In this document: positions 32,407 to 43,791 of the stretch, piece after piece
How positions within the stretch are numbered: position 1 is the first letter of the stretch
Layout: every line of letters starts with the position of its first letter
NCBI RefSeq assembly: GCF_019059575.1
Contig: NW_024881827.1
Coordinates: 434,001 to 498,000, forward strand
Source: Amphibalanus amphitrite
Lineage: Eukaryota; Arthropoda; Thecostraca; Balanomorpha; Balanidae
Length of the DNA stretch: 64,000 nt
Direction: 5' to 3'
Made by a program: the position numbers and the translations under genes
Notes under the pieces: generated by a model
What the model saw: only the letters and a program-made list of their open reading frames with translations
What the model was told of the DNA's origin: nothing
Database searches by the model: none

Positions 32407-33065
32407 GCTACGCAATCGTCGACTTGGGTCGGATTGCATGGCGCGCGCGCGGTGGCGCCGGCGGGGGGGGGACTATGCAATCGCCGACTTGGGTCGGATT
32501 GCAGGAGTCAGTGCGGAACAAGGTAAGTGGCGGCTGGGGCCGAGTTGCAAGGTGGCGCGCGCGGTGGCGCTGGACGGAGGCATGCAATTGTCGACTTGGG
32601 TCGAGTTGCATGGCGCGCTGCAATTGTCGACTTGGGTCGAATTGCAAGGCGTGCGCGCGGTGGCGCTGGACGGAGGCGTGCAATTGTCGACTTGGGTCGA
32701 GTTGCACGGCGCGCTGCAATTGTCGACTTGGGTCGAATTGCAAGGCGTGCGCGCGGTGACGCTGGACGGAGGCGTGCAATTGTCGACTTGGGTCGAGTTG
32801 CACGGCGCGCTGCAATTGTCGACTTGGGTCGAATTGCAAGGCGTGCGCGCGGTGGTGCTGGACGGAGGCATGCAATTGTCGACTTGGGTCGAGTTGCATG
32901 GCGCCTGCAATTGTCGACTTGGGTCGAATTGCAAGGCGTGCGCGCGGTGGCGCTGGACGGAGGCATGCAATTGTCGACTTGGGTCGAGTTGCATGGCGCG
33001 CGCGCGGTGGCGCTGGCGGGGGGGGGGGGGGCTATGCAATCGCCGACTTGGGTCGGATTGCAGGA
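32407..33065. repeat. 96-bp higher-order satellite of 36- and 60-bp subunits
   Basis: CAATTGTCGACTTGGGTCGA recurs at 32585, 32621, 32681, 32717, 32777 and on, alternating 36 and 60 bp. Each subunit is bounded by TGCAATT and AATTGCA arms and could fold. The outer units diverge (GCAATCGCCGACTTGGGTCG). Because 36, 60 and 96 are divisible by three, frames up to 332 codons stay open on both strands. I regard these as artefacts. Confidence 0.93.
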
Positions 33066-33570
33066 GTCAGTGCGCCTGGCCGGGTCGGAGTATCGTGCCG
33101 AACCGAACCGTCTTGTATTTCACGCTCCGCGAGACGGTTGGGTGTGTGCGCCGGGTTGATCGAGCTCGGCTGGCTATGGGTGCCGAATAAAAAAAGCTAG
33201 TGTCACACTGTCGTACCGTGCGGCAATGGTATCCCGGCTGGCAGTGGCGGATCCAGGATTTTCACTGGGGAGGGGCTGCAGGTCATAATTGGGCGCCACG
33301 CCCCGGATGGGCGCCATAGTCGCATCGTATTGGCGCTGAAATATTGGCGCCCAGTCAGGCACGTACCCAGGATTTCGCCCAGGAGGGGGCCACCTGCTTT
33401 CGAAGGGGCCCCCCACAGTGTATAGGGCCCCCCAGGTTCCCCGGGGGCCCCCGGGAGTCATGAAGAACCTTTCGATGGGGGGGGGCATAGTGGGTCCGGT
33501 CTCTCCTGCAGACGTAGGTGAGAAAACGCCACGTGTGTGGGAAAACAAACGCAATTCAGTTCTTTACAAC

Positions 33571-34751
33571 CTAACCCGCGCGGGGCTGGGGGGGGTAAAT
33601 TTTACCCCCCCTCGCGAATTTTTGCGATATCTCAAAAACGGCGGCGCGCAGCGCCGCCAAACTTTCAGTACCTTTTCTTACATCAATATGACACGTTCCC
33701 TGAAAATTTGAGCGAAATCCGTCGGAAAATTTTTGAGAAATTGACGTTTTAGTGACGTCATGTTCGCCATTTTCGCCTCAAAAACGGCAAAAGTTCAAAC
33801 GCCGCTAACATCTTCATTTTTAAAGGAATCAAGACGTAACAAAAAAGGTTATACGTAATTTTACTTTGTCTATCAAATGGCTATCTCGGTTTTTTGAAAA
33901 TTTTGGATTTTGGCCTAATTTTTTTCAAAAAACTGACTTTTTTGGGAAAATCATTATAAAATCCAAAATTTTGAGTCTATCGAAAAAACCGGAATATATG
34001 TCAGAGAAGTGGTCTATGTGCACCTACATACAAAATTTTAGAAGAATCGGTTCAAAAATGTGGGAGTTATTCAAAATTTTATGACGTCACGACCCACAAA
34101 TTTTTTGAAAAATGACTTTTTTTGGAAGTTCTAGACCTCGTACGGAAACAAAAATAGCACCATTCGATTTGCCGTGAAAAACTGCATCAGATAGACACCT
34201 TTTTAGGCCTTAACAACCAACTTCAAAATTTGACCTCACTTGACCTGACCTTGACCTGACCTCGACCTGAAATTCATCCAGAGGTGGTCCATATCACTTA
34301 TTGAGTGTGCCTATTGAATTCTATGAGTAAAATGACCCATAAAACATGTGTCGCACATGCCCTTTTCTATATTTTGTTTTTTGGTGACCTGACCTGACCT
34401 GACCTGACCTTGACCTTGACCTCTGAATGATATTGTATGCAACGAATATTGTCTTGGTAGCCTAAGAACACGTTTTGGGCGATCAGTCTCAGTCCATGAC
34501 TCCATTCTTCGGCAACTACGGTGCAAGGCCGATACTGTAGAAACTTGCAATTTGTACCCTTGACCTGACCTTGACCTTGACCTCAAACTTTAAATTAAGT
34601 ACATGTTTTTAGTAGTTCGTGATGAGAGCTTTCGATTGGCGTTTGAATTTTCCAAATCGGACCATTAGTTCGGGAGATAACAGGGGGGGTAAAATTTACC
34701 CCCCCCCAGCCCCGCGCGTTCGGCTGGAGACCCCAGCCCCGCGCGGGCTAA
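33571..34751. mobile_element. TTAA-type element M, with CTAA duplication
   Basis: CTAA at 33571-33574 and 34748-34751; ends CCCGCGCGGGGCTGGGG inverted. The modules are G-run / TAAATTTTA / C-run. A GGCGGCGC-GCA-GCGCCGCC hairpin lies at 33640-33658. TGACGTCA near 33754 and 34081, AAAACCGGAATATATGTC at 33985 and long TGACCT runs near 34384-34426. Homologous to element Q (inverted). Confidence 0.92.
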
Positions 34752-35354
34752 TGTAGGTTGTGATTTCTCGCGTTCAACTTCATCAAAGTCAATTAAAACG
34801 GTCTCTGTAACGGTCTAAGCCTTGAGAAAATGTGGAAAATTGGAAAGTAAAAATATTTTTGCTTGAGGAGTGTGCATGAAACGCACGGCATTTTATGAGC
34901 GAGCGCCTCAATCACTGAACATCCTCCAATTCCGGATATGTAGGTATATAATATAATAGTGGGGAATAAATGTCTCGTTATCGGAATTCCACTATCTGGC
35001 AACTAGCCCTATGTAAACGCGGTTATTGTATGTTTCACTAGGAAACGAGCGCAATTGTACCTTTAGCCAGAAAATAAATGCTTGGGTAATTCTGGGACAC
35101 TCTGTATTAATTGGAGGAATAGGACTTAGGAGGAAATGCGATTGCAAATCGACCCACATCCCTGTGTTAGCCAATGACGCCTTTGGGGCCAAGGTTGGGG
35201 GGTATTCAGTTTAGCCTTTTTGTTTTTCTGTGATATCTCCGGCACTGTGAAAGATATTGGCTCCTTCAGATGAGTGCCTACTCCAGTCACTACTTATATC
35301 CAGTAGCCAGTAGCCACTCAGATGATTTGGGATCAATCAGGTGATAAGCGTACT

Positions 35355-36075
35355 TTCAGACGACCAGGGGCCCCCAGTCGACCAGGGGTTCCCAGGCGAC
35401 CAGGTCCTCCAGATGACTAGGGGCCCCACTGCCCCAGGCGACCAGGGCCCTCCAGGCGACCAAGGGCCAATGCGATCAGGTCCCCAAAGCGATCAGGGGC
35501 CCCCAGGCGATCAGGGGGCCCCATGCGACCAGGGGGCCCCATGCGACCAGGCCCCCGGCTACCAGGGGCCCCCAGGTGACCAGGGGCCCTCTAGGTGACC
35601 AGCGGCCCTCAGGCGATCAGGGGCCCCCAGGCGACCAGGGGATCCCAGGCTACCAGGGGCCCAAGGCGACCAGGGTCCCCCAGGCGACTAGGGGCGACCG
35701 GGGGCCCCAGGCAACCAGGGGCCCCATGCGACCAGGCCCCCGGCTACCAGGGGCCCCCTGGGCGACTAGGTACCCCCAGGCGATCAGGGGCCTCAATATC
35801 ATGCAACCAGAGGCCCCCCATGCGACTAGGGCCCCCTAGGCGACTAGGGGCCACAGACTATCAGGGGCCCATACGACCAGGCCCCCGGCTATCAGGGCCC
35901 CCTAGGCAACTAGGGGCCCCCAGTCGATCAGGGGCCTCATGCGACCAGAGGCCCCCCATGCGACCAGGGCCCCCTAGGCGACTAGGGGCCACAGGCTATC
36001 AGGGGCCCCCATGAGACCAGGCCCCCGGCTACCAGAGGCCCCCTAGGCGACCAGGAAACTGGGGGCCCTTGGATG
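35355..36075. repeat. gaccaggggcccccaggc minisatellite
   Basis: About 35 diverged units of about 18-21 bp with core GACCAGGGGCCCC. Plus-strand frames read collagen-like GDQGPPGDQG, a by-product of the unit and not a collagen gene. Confidence 0.93.
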
Positions 36076-36559
36076 ACTGCAGGGGCCCCTCGGGTACCCA
36101 GGGCACATAAATGAAACTTTAATATCAATTTTTCTTCCGAGTAAAAGACGTTTTATCCAGTGTTTAAAAAATATCCAGGGGCCTGAGGGGCCACCTGAGC
36201 GCCTTCGGCGCTCAGGGGGGGCCTTGGCCCCCGTGGCCCCCCCCCTTGGGTACGTCACTGCGCCCAGTGGCCCTGACAAGAGGCGCCCAGGATCAGTATG
36301 TACAGTGACACCACACGATTGGAAATATCGGTGCGGAGCGTACTGAAACGACGTTATTCGACTGATTTTTGCATCCTAGTCCTAGTATGCGGCACTCCGA
36401 TGAGTTGCGAATTGGCGCAGTGGCGCCAGTTTTCCTTGGGTGGGGGCTGCCAGCCCCCGCAGCCCCCCCCCCCCTGGATCCGCCACTGCCGGCTGGTTGT
36501 GTGCGCCGGGGTAGATCGGATAGTCAGCGTCACGCCGACGTGAGGCCGGAAGCGTCATA

Positions 36560-37390
36560 GTTCATTAACTAAGTTCAATAAGTTTATCATTAGTTCACCA
36601 AATGCATCATACTGCAAACCCTTCGACTCGGCTGATCGCAGGGAGCGCTGTGGCACCAATTTGAAGCCATTTTGAAGCGCACACACAGTCTCATTGCGTG
36701 CCAAGTTATTGGTTCAAAAAAAAAATGTAGCCTGACCTCATTTGACCCGACCTTAGCGGTTGAAGCATAGGTACAAAATCACGCGTTGATGTAACTGAGG
36801 TGGTGCAACACAGACGAGCTGAATTGGAACATATATCTTTCATATGTATAATTTGCAACATTCTTGCAAAATTTCTTCGAATGCGTCAGGTCGCTGGATG
36901 ACCTCAGGTCAACCGCATTTGGAAGTGGAATGCATGTAACGGCACTCGAGGAATTTAGCGTGTCCCGGGAGTTGGAATCAAATCGATGAACAACTCTGGT
37001 TTTCATGGAAATGGCGTTTTCAGTGCCATTTTGACGATGTACCGTTTTGTGGCCTGGTGACCTGACCTGAGGCCAGCGGAACTCAAACTCCCAGGGCAAA
37101 TGTCAAATGAATGCCCCTGAGTTGAGTCTCAATTTGGTGGCGCTGCGTGCCACGGCACTCGCACTATTAACGGAAACTCCGTTACGCCGTTGCCGCTAAA
37201 ACAGTCCAATTTTACCCTGAGGCCGGTTTTGGGACCGGGTGAGCTGACATGGATGACGGAGACCTGAATTTTCAGGGAGGTTGCCGGGAGGTGGCCACGG
37301 AGGATATGCAAATTTGGCGGCGCCTTTTTTTGCGCTATTCGCAAAAGAAAACCCTTGGGGATGTATCAACCCCTTCTCCGGTCGAGGTCT
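36560..37390. mobile_element. Degenerate TTAA-element relic (D-like)
   Basis: It follows the right two-thirds of element D: a GCATCATACTGC..CTTCGACTCGGC block, TGACCTCATTTGACC, TGACCTGACC near 37055, GCAAATTTGGCGGCGC near 37307 and GGGGATGTATCAACCCC for the terminal module. The ends are too worn to give a TSD. Confidence 0.55.
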
Positions 37391-37962
37391 AAGCATGGCT
37401 GACTGTGTACGACGAGTAATTCGACCAAGAAAGTGTCACGCTGTTGTGCAGAGACGTTTGCCGGCTGGCCGTGCGCTCTGGGCGTTTCGACCTGGGCTGG
37501 CAGATAGCGGGCTGTGAGCGCCAGGTAGTCGAACTTGGCTGGACATGTGCGTCGGGTAGATCGAAATAGTCAGTGGCCCGCTGCGGTGCAGTGATGGATT
37601 CCAGGCTGGGTGCGTGCGCCAAACAGACCGCCCCAGTCAGTGTCACGCCGCTGTGCAGAGATGTATCGTATGCCGGCTAGCCGGGTGCGCCGGGCGCCCC
37701 GAGTTCGGCTGGCTTTGAGCGCTGGGCGGATTGACATGGTGAGTGTCACGCTGACGTGCCGCGGTGGTTCCCGGCTGGCTGTGTCGACTGCGGTCTTCCC
37801 CAGGGCACGTATCAGCAAGAAGGCTCATGTTAGACCGTTTCCAACGCTATAAGTCGGAATGTAACTGCACAACTGCAGGTCGTCACTGTCCCGTCGCGGC
37901 GGCGGCCGCCGCTTGTGATCCTGATAGGTCAGGCTTTCCATGAGCCTGATCCGTCCACCTAT
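37391..37962. other. Diverged satellite-like GC-rich sequence
   Basis: Repeated gtgtcacgc..tgtgcagagac / cggctggc..gtgcgccggg words recall the flanks of the hAT at 33242. No gene is supported. Confidence 0.4.
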
Positions 37963-38112
37963 TATATCCCTCGCCCGTGTGCGGCGTTCTGGCGTCTAAC
38001 GTGTGGGTAGGGGGCCGGTCGGTCCCCCTCCCCCTGCCGTTCGGCTCCTGATTGGGCTGGATATTTGCGGAGGGAGAGAGCGTGCTGCCCGTAACGAGAG
38101 AAATCGATGACG
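37963..38112. mobile_element. TTAA-element fragment (K-like left end)
   Basis: CCCTCGCCCGTGTGCGGCG, a G-run / GGTCGGT / C-run module, then GCTCCTGATTGGGCT and CGTAACGAGAG follow the start of element K. It is truncated. Confidence 0.6.
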
Positions 38113-38569
38113 TCATCAGAGTCCGTTAATGATTAAGAGATAGGGACCAAGCTAGTCCCACTCTGCACCTGAAGGGAATAAATTTCTTCAACACCGAAGA
38201 CGCGGGGGTTGCGACCACGATAGATGGTGGTTTCTTAACCTGGCCGCAACTCGGCTATTTCAACTCAAACTAATGCTAAAGTGGGATGGTCATTTCAAAA
38301 CTGCTTCGCGACTGTTCTTATTGATGCTACATTCGACATCAGCTCCAAAAAACTACCCTGGAAGTATGTAAAACTCGTAAAGCGAACCCAGGTCATCAGA
38401 CCAGTTTCGGTCGCCAATGGGACCTCATTAGGCTCCGCCCACGCGAGCCTCAGGGACGTCCCCCCAAACAGCCGACTCGTCTCGTCTCGTCTCGGCCGAC
38501 GCCGGCTCTCCCCCAGCAAGACATTGAACGCGACGGTTGGTGCATGCATATGTTGGACCACCGGCTGGT
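38113..38569. other. Partial inverse copy of the AGGGACTATCCC element family
   Basis: AATTTCTTCAACACCGAAGA and GGTTGCGACCACG are the reverse complement of parts of 58990-59090. GCTAAAGTGGGATGGTC at 38275 is its worn terminus. Beyond 38290 nothing is recognised. Confidence 0.5.
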
Positions 38570-39081
38570 TTAAAGGAAAAGGGCCACCTTTAACATGGGG
38601 ATTGAAACTGAGATAGCCATCTTGAAGCCCGTGTCCGAAAACCTATCTGTCTACCTCCTTACGGCCGATTTCGGCCTCCATTCGTAGTTATCGGCAATTT
38701 TAAAAGAAAATACGCCAGGAATGCGTTCTTATCCCAGGAATGCGTTCTTATCCGACAATACAGCCACCCGCGGCGAGGCTTTGGTTTTTTACCAATCAGC
38801 TCCAACCAGCTCAGCTTTAACCAATCAGCTTATCTGACACAATCCGACGAGTCTGTCTTCTGAACGCTGATTGGCTTGAGTGTGACGTCATCGCTATGCC
38901 ATCATACAGTAGGTGCCGTAGAGAGTATCAACATAGTACCAATATGTTAAATAGTTTTAAACACTTTTTCGCGAATTGTGCACTTCTGGCACCAGTTTTA
39001 AAAAGAAAATGAAAAATAATAATGTCAAAATGAAAAACAACGATATCTTCATATTTCACGAAGGTGGCCCTTTTCCTTTAA
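38570..39081. mobile_element. TTAA element with AGGAAAAGGGCCACCTT ends
   Basis: TTAA at 38570-38573 and 39078-39081 flanks a perfect 17-bp inverted repeat, AGGAAAAGGGCCACCTT. After the left end comes AACATGGGGATTGAAACTGA, shared with elements at 58953 and 60369. It has no G-run modules, so it is a second TTAA family. Confidence 0.8.
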
Positions 39082-39477
39082 CTGGATCCGCTTATACTTT
39101 GACCACGTGGTGTGAGCGTCACATTTCTGTTGGTTTAGACCCGGCGTCGGCAAGGCGGTCTAGAGGACGTCAACAGGGTCAACATGTCGCCAACTGGTCG
39201 GTGCGCGCGCATGTCAGCACGGCCTCGGTATGGTATCGATATATACCTGGCGTAATAGCGGCACCTGCCAGTCATGCCCAGTTCCATGCGTATAGCCCAG
39301 CAGAAAGCAGCGCGGCAAACTCGCTGACTAGTGCTCGCGTCAAACGCGAAAGCCGGAGATGAGGGGAATCTGTGGACACAGTGGTGCTATTTGCTTACGG
39401 CCTGGACGGCCGTAGCGGTGATAAAAGCTACACCGCCGACAAACCGACAAACAAGGGAGGGACCAGGGCCTGGGACG
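39082..39477. other. Unassigned sequence
   Basis: A 128-codon plus frame (38976-39362) begins inside the transposon and has no recognisable domain. No gene is supported. Confidence 0.35.
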
Positions 39478-39607
39478 GACGGAGAGGAGAGGAGAGGAGA
39501 GGAGAGGAGAGGAGAGGAGAGGGAGAGAGAGGAGAGAGAGGAGGGAGAGGAAGAGAGAGAGAGAGGGAGAGTGAGGGAGAGAGGAGCGAGAGAGAGAGAG
39601 AGAGGGG
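39478..39607. repeat. GA-rich microsatellite (GAGGA)n/(GA)n
   Basis: GGAGAGGAGAGGAGAGG passes into GAGAGAGAG. It makes overlapping low-complexity frames on both strands (EERRGEERRG and PLLSSPLLSS). Confidence 0.95.
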
Positions 39608-39951
39608 GGTGCGGCGACATGGATAAGGGGACGTGCGGCCGAGCGGGCGGACGCGCGGAAAACGACCGGGCGTGGCTCATAACGCACACCGCGGCGCCGG
39701 CGCGGCGGGCCGGTCAGGCAAGTGCAAACAGCAGATAGCCCGGCACGGCAGGCTGTGGTACGACGATTAAACAGTCTTAGGCGTGACTTCGGGGGGCGTA
39801 TTCATAATTAGACTCGTACATAATCTTCCGCAGTCATAAGCTGGACACACCTATATAACCGCATGTACTTACATTCTGCTCCGTTGGCGAGTTTGGCGTC
39901 TTGTTATCGATCGTGGTATGAACGATAACACGATTTGGGTGCAGGCGGCCA
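39608..39951. other. Spacer ending in a segment repeated at 41437
   Basis: The last ~56 bp (GTCTTGTTATCGATCGTGGT onward) are near-identical to 41437-41494, which is the empty counterpart of element F's target site. Confidence 0.8.
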
Positions 39952-40995
39952 TTAACCCTCGCCGGACCTATTGGTTTTCTACATACGCGCCGGCCGAGGG
40001 GGGGGGGGGCGGGTACGACCCCCCCCCCTCGCCGTTTCGCCCCTGGTGGAGCTAGCGCGTCGCGGAAAAAACGAGCGTGTGCGCCGTTACGAGACGCAGA
40101 GATTGGTACCCGATTTTAAGGTCCTAGGTCAACCGGTGACCTCTGAGGTCAGGTCAAGTGCCCCAAGGTACGGTTCAGTTTTTGGTGAATAACTTCGCAA
40201 AAAACGGCCGCAGAGCGCCGATTTTGGCAGCATCGTGTTCGTCTCGCTCAGGCGCGTCGAATGATATACTTTTTGTCCGGGTCAGGTCAATTTGGGGTGT
40301 TGACCTCAGGTCAAGGTCAGGTCAGCACCCCCAGGTCACGAAGTTGGTCGAAAGGGGTCATGTCGCATATCATTCGATTCGGCAGGTCTTCCTGAGTCCA
40401 CTGGTGGCTTTCCCGACTCGCTAGCTCAATTTGATCAAGAGTTATTGACGAAAAACTAATATGACCTTGATGACGTCATAAATGACGTCACGCAAGGTCA
40501 ACATTGCAAAAGTGACGCATCTAACCTTGCAAGGAGTGCATCAAATCACGATTCTGTGTGCTTGAGATAGTTGGAGATCGTTCCCGGCGCCAGAATAGCA
40601 GTTTGAATTTTTCCCCATTGACTTATAATGGTGAGGTCACGAAAATGACCTGACCTCATATGACCTTTAGGAAAAATCCGAGATATACAAGTTGTGGGAC
40701 TCATAATGGATACTAGATCCTGCAAGTTTCATTTCCCTGTGACATCTCTTCTGGCAGTGAGGGCGTTGCGAAGTTGCGACATCTGAAGACCGTGCAGAGG
40801 TTCACTTATGACGTCATAGGTCAGTGACCTGACCTGACCCAAAAATGCAGTTGGTGTCAAAAGATCCGGCTTGGATCAAAGGTCAGGTATGCCAAGTTTC
40901 AGTTCTCTATCGCCAGCGTGTTCGGAGCTATCGCGAAAAAACCCTATGGGGGGGGGCGGCACCCGCCCCCCCCCCCCTCGGCCGGCGAGGGTTAA
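39952..40995. mobile_element. TTAA element F
   Basis: TTAA at 39952-39955 and 40992-40995; ends CCCTCGCCGG. Same order as element E throughout, including paired TGACGTCA (40471 and 40483) and the GAATGATAT inverted pair flanking AGGTCA words. The empty target is at 41489-41492. Confidence 0.95.
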
Positions 40996-41746
40996 CAGCC
41001 AATACTGGACAACAGATTTGGGGAGCGAACGGTATGAGACACCCAAATCAGTAATAGGATCCACCTATTAGCTTGATTTGGGGCTCGAATAGAGCGAGCG
41101 GAGGATGGCCAACACGAGGAGGGAGGGAGGGGCAGAGGGGTGGGAGGAGACCCGAGTCGTGGCGCGCGGTTGACGGCCCGGGTCCAGGGACGGGGAGGGG
41201 ACCGGGCCGCGGCCGAGGCGAGATAAGGCACACACAGTACATACGGGGAGGGAGGGATCTGCCGCAAAACAGGTCAGGCAGTCCAAGACGCGAGCTCCGA
41301 GGCGGCGGACAGTGCAGAAGGGTGGAAACCAAGCGACAGGCTGTGGAAAATGGTCCCCTCCCACCCTCCTCAATAGGAACTTCCAATCTGTACATATATA
41401 TGCCGTCCTATAGACACACTCGTCGTCGGCCCACGTCTTGTTATCGATCGTGATATGAACGATAACACGATTCGGGTGCAGACGGCCATTAACAGCACTA
41501 GCAGGGGTCCGCTCGACAATGCCCTGGCAAGTTAGGTCAGGTCGGTGGCGAACTTCGTGTTGAGCACAAGAACAAGATCCATCGAGTCACGCTGCCCTGG
41601 TGTTTCCGGGGTGTCGATTGCCCTAGTGTTACGAAGGGTTCTCCGTTTGGCGGGTTTGGCGGTGGCGGCAGCGCCAACGAGGGATCGATCATTATCAGCC
41701 AAAGCACAGTATAGTGGGCGCCGGTGGTGCGCCGGCCCGGAGACCT
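40996..41746. other. GC-rich unassigned sequence
   Basis: A GGGAGGGAGGGGC stretch near 41118 and frames on both strands without domain. It contains the empty-site segment 41437-41494. Confidence 0.4.
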
Positions 41747-41938
41747 CAATGACCGTCTTATCGGCCGCCGCCGATAAGACCCGTTGAGGGCTCCAGCCGC
41801 GACCACGGCGGCGCTGAGCCCGGGGACGGGCACGCGCAAACAGGGCGGCGGGCAATAACATGGGGAGCTCAGTTGGGGAGCGGCCGCGACCGCGAGAGGA
41901 GAGGAGTGACGCTGCGACACAGGGACCTACTCCACATT
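41747..41938. repeat. 192-bp dispersed duplicate, copy 2
   Basis: Same orientation as copy 1 (31782-31973) with about 98 percent identity by eye, including the GTCTTATCGG hairpin. The flanks differ on both sides. Confidence 0.92.
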
Positions 41939-43791
41939 TTTTTCTTTTCTCCCCTCTTTTTTTCCTACCTATTCGTCGCGAACTCGGTGGCGGCAGCGCC
42001 AACGGGTGTGTATCAAATGTACCCAAGTACAGTCGGACCCAAGATCCAACGGGACCCAAGATTCATAAGTACCCAGGTGCCTCAGGCTATACGGAAGTAC
42101 CATAGCAACGTTGGGTCCCAAGGCTCAAGGTTGCCAGAATATGATTGGCTGAGCAGGCAGACCAATCGAACGAGCTGTTAGAAACTACTGTACCTCAGTG
42201 CACTCTCTGACAGTGAGCAAGTGTGGTGAAGATTTCGCATACCAAAGTGACCCTTCCGGAGGACCGGCGGCCGGCGCCCACAGTCAGGTAACAATGGGAA
42301 GGGTCGGAGGGACGGCCCGCCGCGCCGCACGGTGACAGCTGATTCCCGGGACGCTCAAGTGTCGCCTGTCAGACGCGTCGTCTGCCTCCCCCCTCCCGCC
42401 CCGCCGAGCCGCACAAAACAGCCGGACCCTGTCGCGGAACGGCCTTGCGCGGAACGAACCACCCGACCATGCTGTCGCCATCGGCGGCGAACTGAACTGC
42501 ATGGTTTTCTGAGTCGTGGCGCTGAGCAAGCCTGAATATTTTTTTTTTAGTTTATTTAATTCATCGTCGACGGGGACACCCCATTTAAAGACGAAGTCCT
42601 ACCTATAATAATACAATACAACACAATGACAAAATCATTAAAATCACGAAGAGCAGCTGCACATTTAGCGGCTTCTCACATAGTCAACGACACATCTCCT
42701 GAATGTGCTAAAACCATCGAAAAACATATCAGATGTCGGCGAGGCCCTAAAATATTCATTGATCAGACGTGGTGCCCTCGTAAACAGACCATCTCTGACT
42801 GTACACACACGTGCATATGGTACTAACACGTGCATAATAACCGGTCATGCTTGCGTATTTCATGCTTCAGCCCTGCTATGAGCCATGTTTTATGATTGCG
42901 GATCTTAGCAATTTCTTAGGTAGAGGTGAACCGTGCAAAACGCCCCCTTAACCCGCGCCCCTCTCCAGCCGGCCGCTGTGTAGCTCCGCCCCCCGCGCGT
43001 GACGTCACAGGGTCGCCAGAGCCGCCAGGGCAGCTGGGGTGTGGGCTCAGCCAACTATCGAATCCAGACCGTAGCGCCACTTGGCGGCCGGGAAAGATAC
43101 ATATTTGACCGACTATACTATGGATTCAATACTTAACCGGTTGTCGTACTGTAATAATCGCCTGAGGTCTCGGATGTCGTTCTGCTTTTGCGTCTGCTGT
43201 ACTTAGAAGTTCAGTTACTTTACACTTTACTGGCACGGGCGAATATGAGCTGTGAAATGAAGTCACTATTTTTGTTGTAGGGGAGGAGGAAATGTAGTAT
43301 TTAGTGGCCTTATGTCACCCGTCAGTGCTGCCGCCTGGCGGGTGACCTTGGAGGGCCGAGCGGCCGGGGTCAGGGACGAGGGCAGTCTTGGTGCGGAGCT
43401 CGCGGTGGACGCTCGGCTGCGGTGCTGTTGTGCGGTATGTCGTTTTACTAATAACTGTCTTGACTTTGTGTGTTCTGCCAATACACGGCAAGACAGTACA
43501 GTTATAATGCCAGGGGAGCGGCCCTGTGGCACTGTTCGCATGGACGTGCTGATATTATATTCTGTTGTTGTTGCTGTTTTTTAATTTGTAAGAAGGTGCT
43601 TTGTGATTAAGAAGTTTACGCTTGTGCTTAAATTTAACTCTAATAACCGTCATACGTCATGTCCATTACCATAAATAAACGACAAACAACTAAACAACTA
43701 AACGTGTTTGCAGCATGAGGTAGGCATTAAGAATCGCAATGTTCCTTTCGATTTAGCTCGGCTCCCGGCCGGCGGCTACGTCCCTCGCCGC
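41939..43791. other. Gene-poor stretch without recognised features
   Basis: Contains a CpG-rich block at 42240-42530. TTAACCCGCGCCCC at 42949 looks like a solo TTAA-element end without a partner. A plus frame at 43312-43584 and one at 42626-42826 lack known domains. I found nothing further that can be supported. Confidence 0.4.

Larger units (their letters stand above)
33356..36260. mobile_element. Inner hAT element with perfect 8-bp TSD
   Basis: Ends CAGGCACGTACCCAGG and inverted CAGTGACGTACCCAAGG; duplication CGCCCAGT at 33348-33355 and 36261-36268. It holds the CTAA-flanked element M and a gaccaggggccccc minisatellite (35355-36075). No transposase is visible. A relic end of the same family is at 5193. 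Confidence 0.95.
33242..36488. mobile_element. Outer hAT MITE with perfect 8-bp TSD, host of a second hAT
   Basis: Inverted ends CAGTGGCGGATCCAGG and the 8-bp duplication CCGGCTGG (33234-33241 and 36489-36496) are perfect. Without the nested element it would be about 334 bp. The body repeats ggcgccA/ggcgcccag words. Confidence 0.95.

Noticed and set aside
32192..33190. 332-codon plus-strand frame and three similar frames
   Set aside because: They arise from 36-, 60- and 96-bp units divisible by three and are open on both strands.
35341..36014. Collagen-like GDQGPPGDQG reading
   Set aside because: It is a translation of an 18-bp minisatellite inside a hAT element. It shifts frame between units and has no gene context.
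41532..42059. 175-codon minus-strand frame
   Set aside because: Overlaps the 192-bp GC-rich duplicate and low-complexity flanks. No domain, and the other copy of the duplicate does not preserve the same extended frame.
42949..43020. TTAACCCGCGCCCC as a further TTAA element
   Set aside because: No G-run / palindrome / C-run module follows and no inverted partner was found; it may be a solo end.
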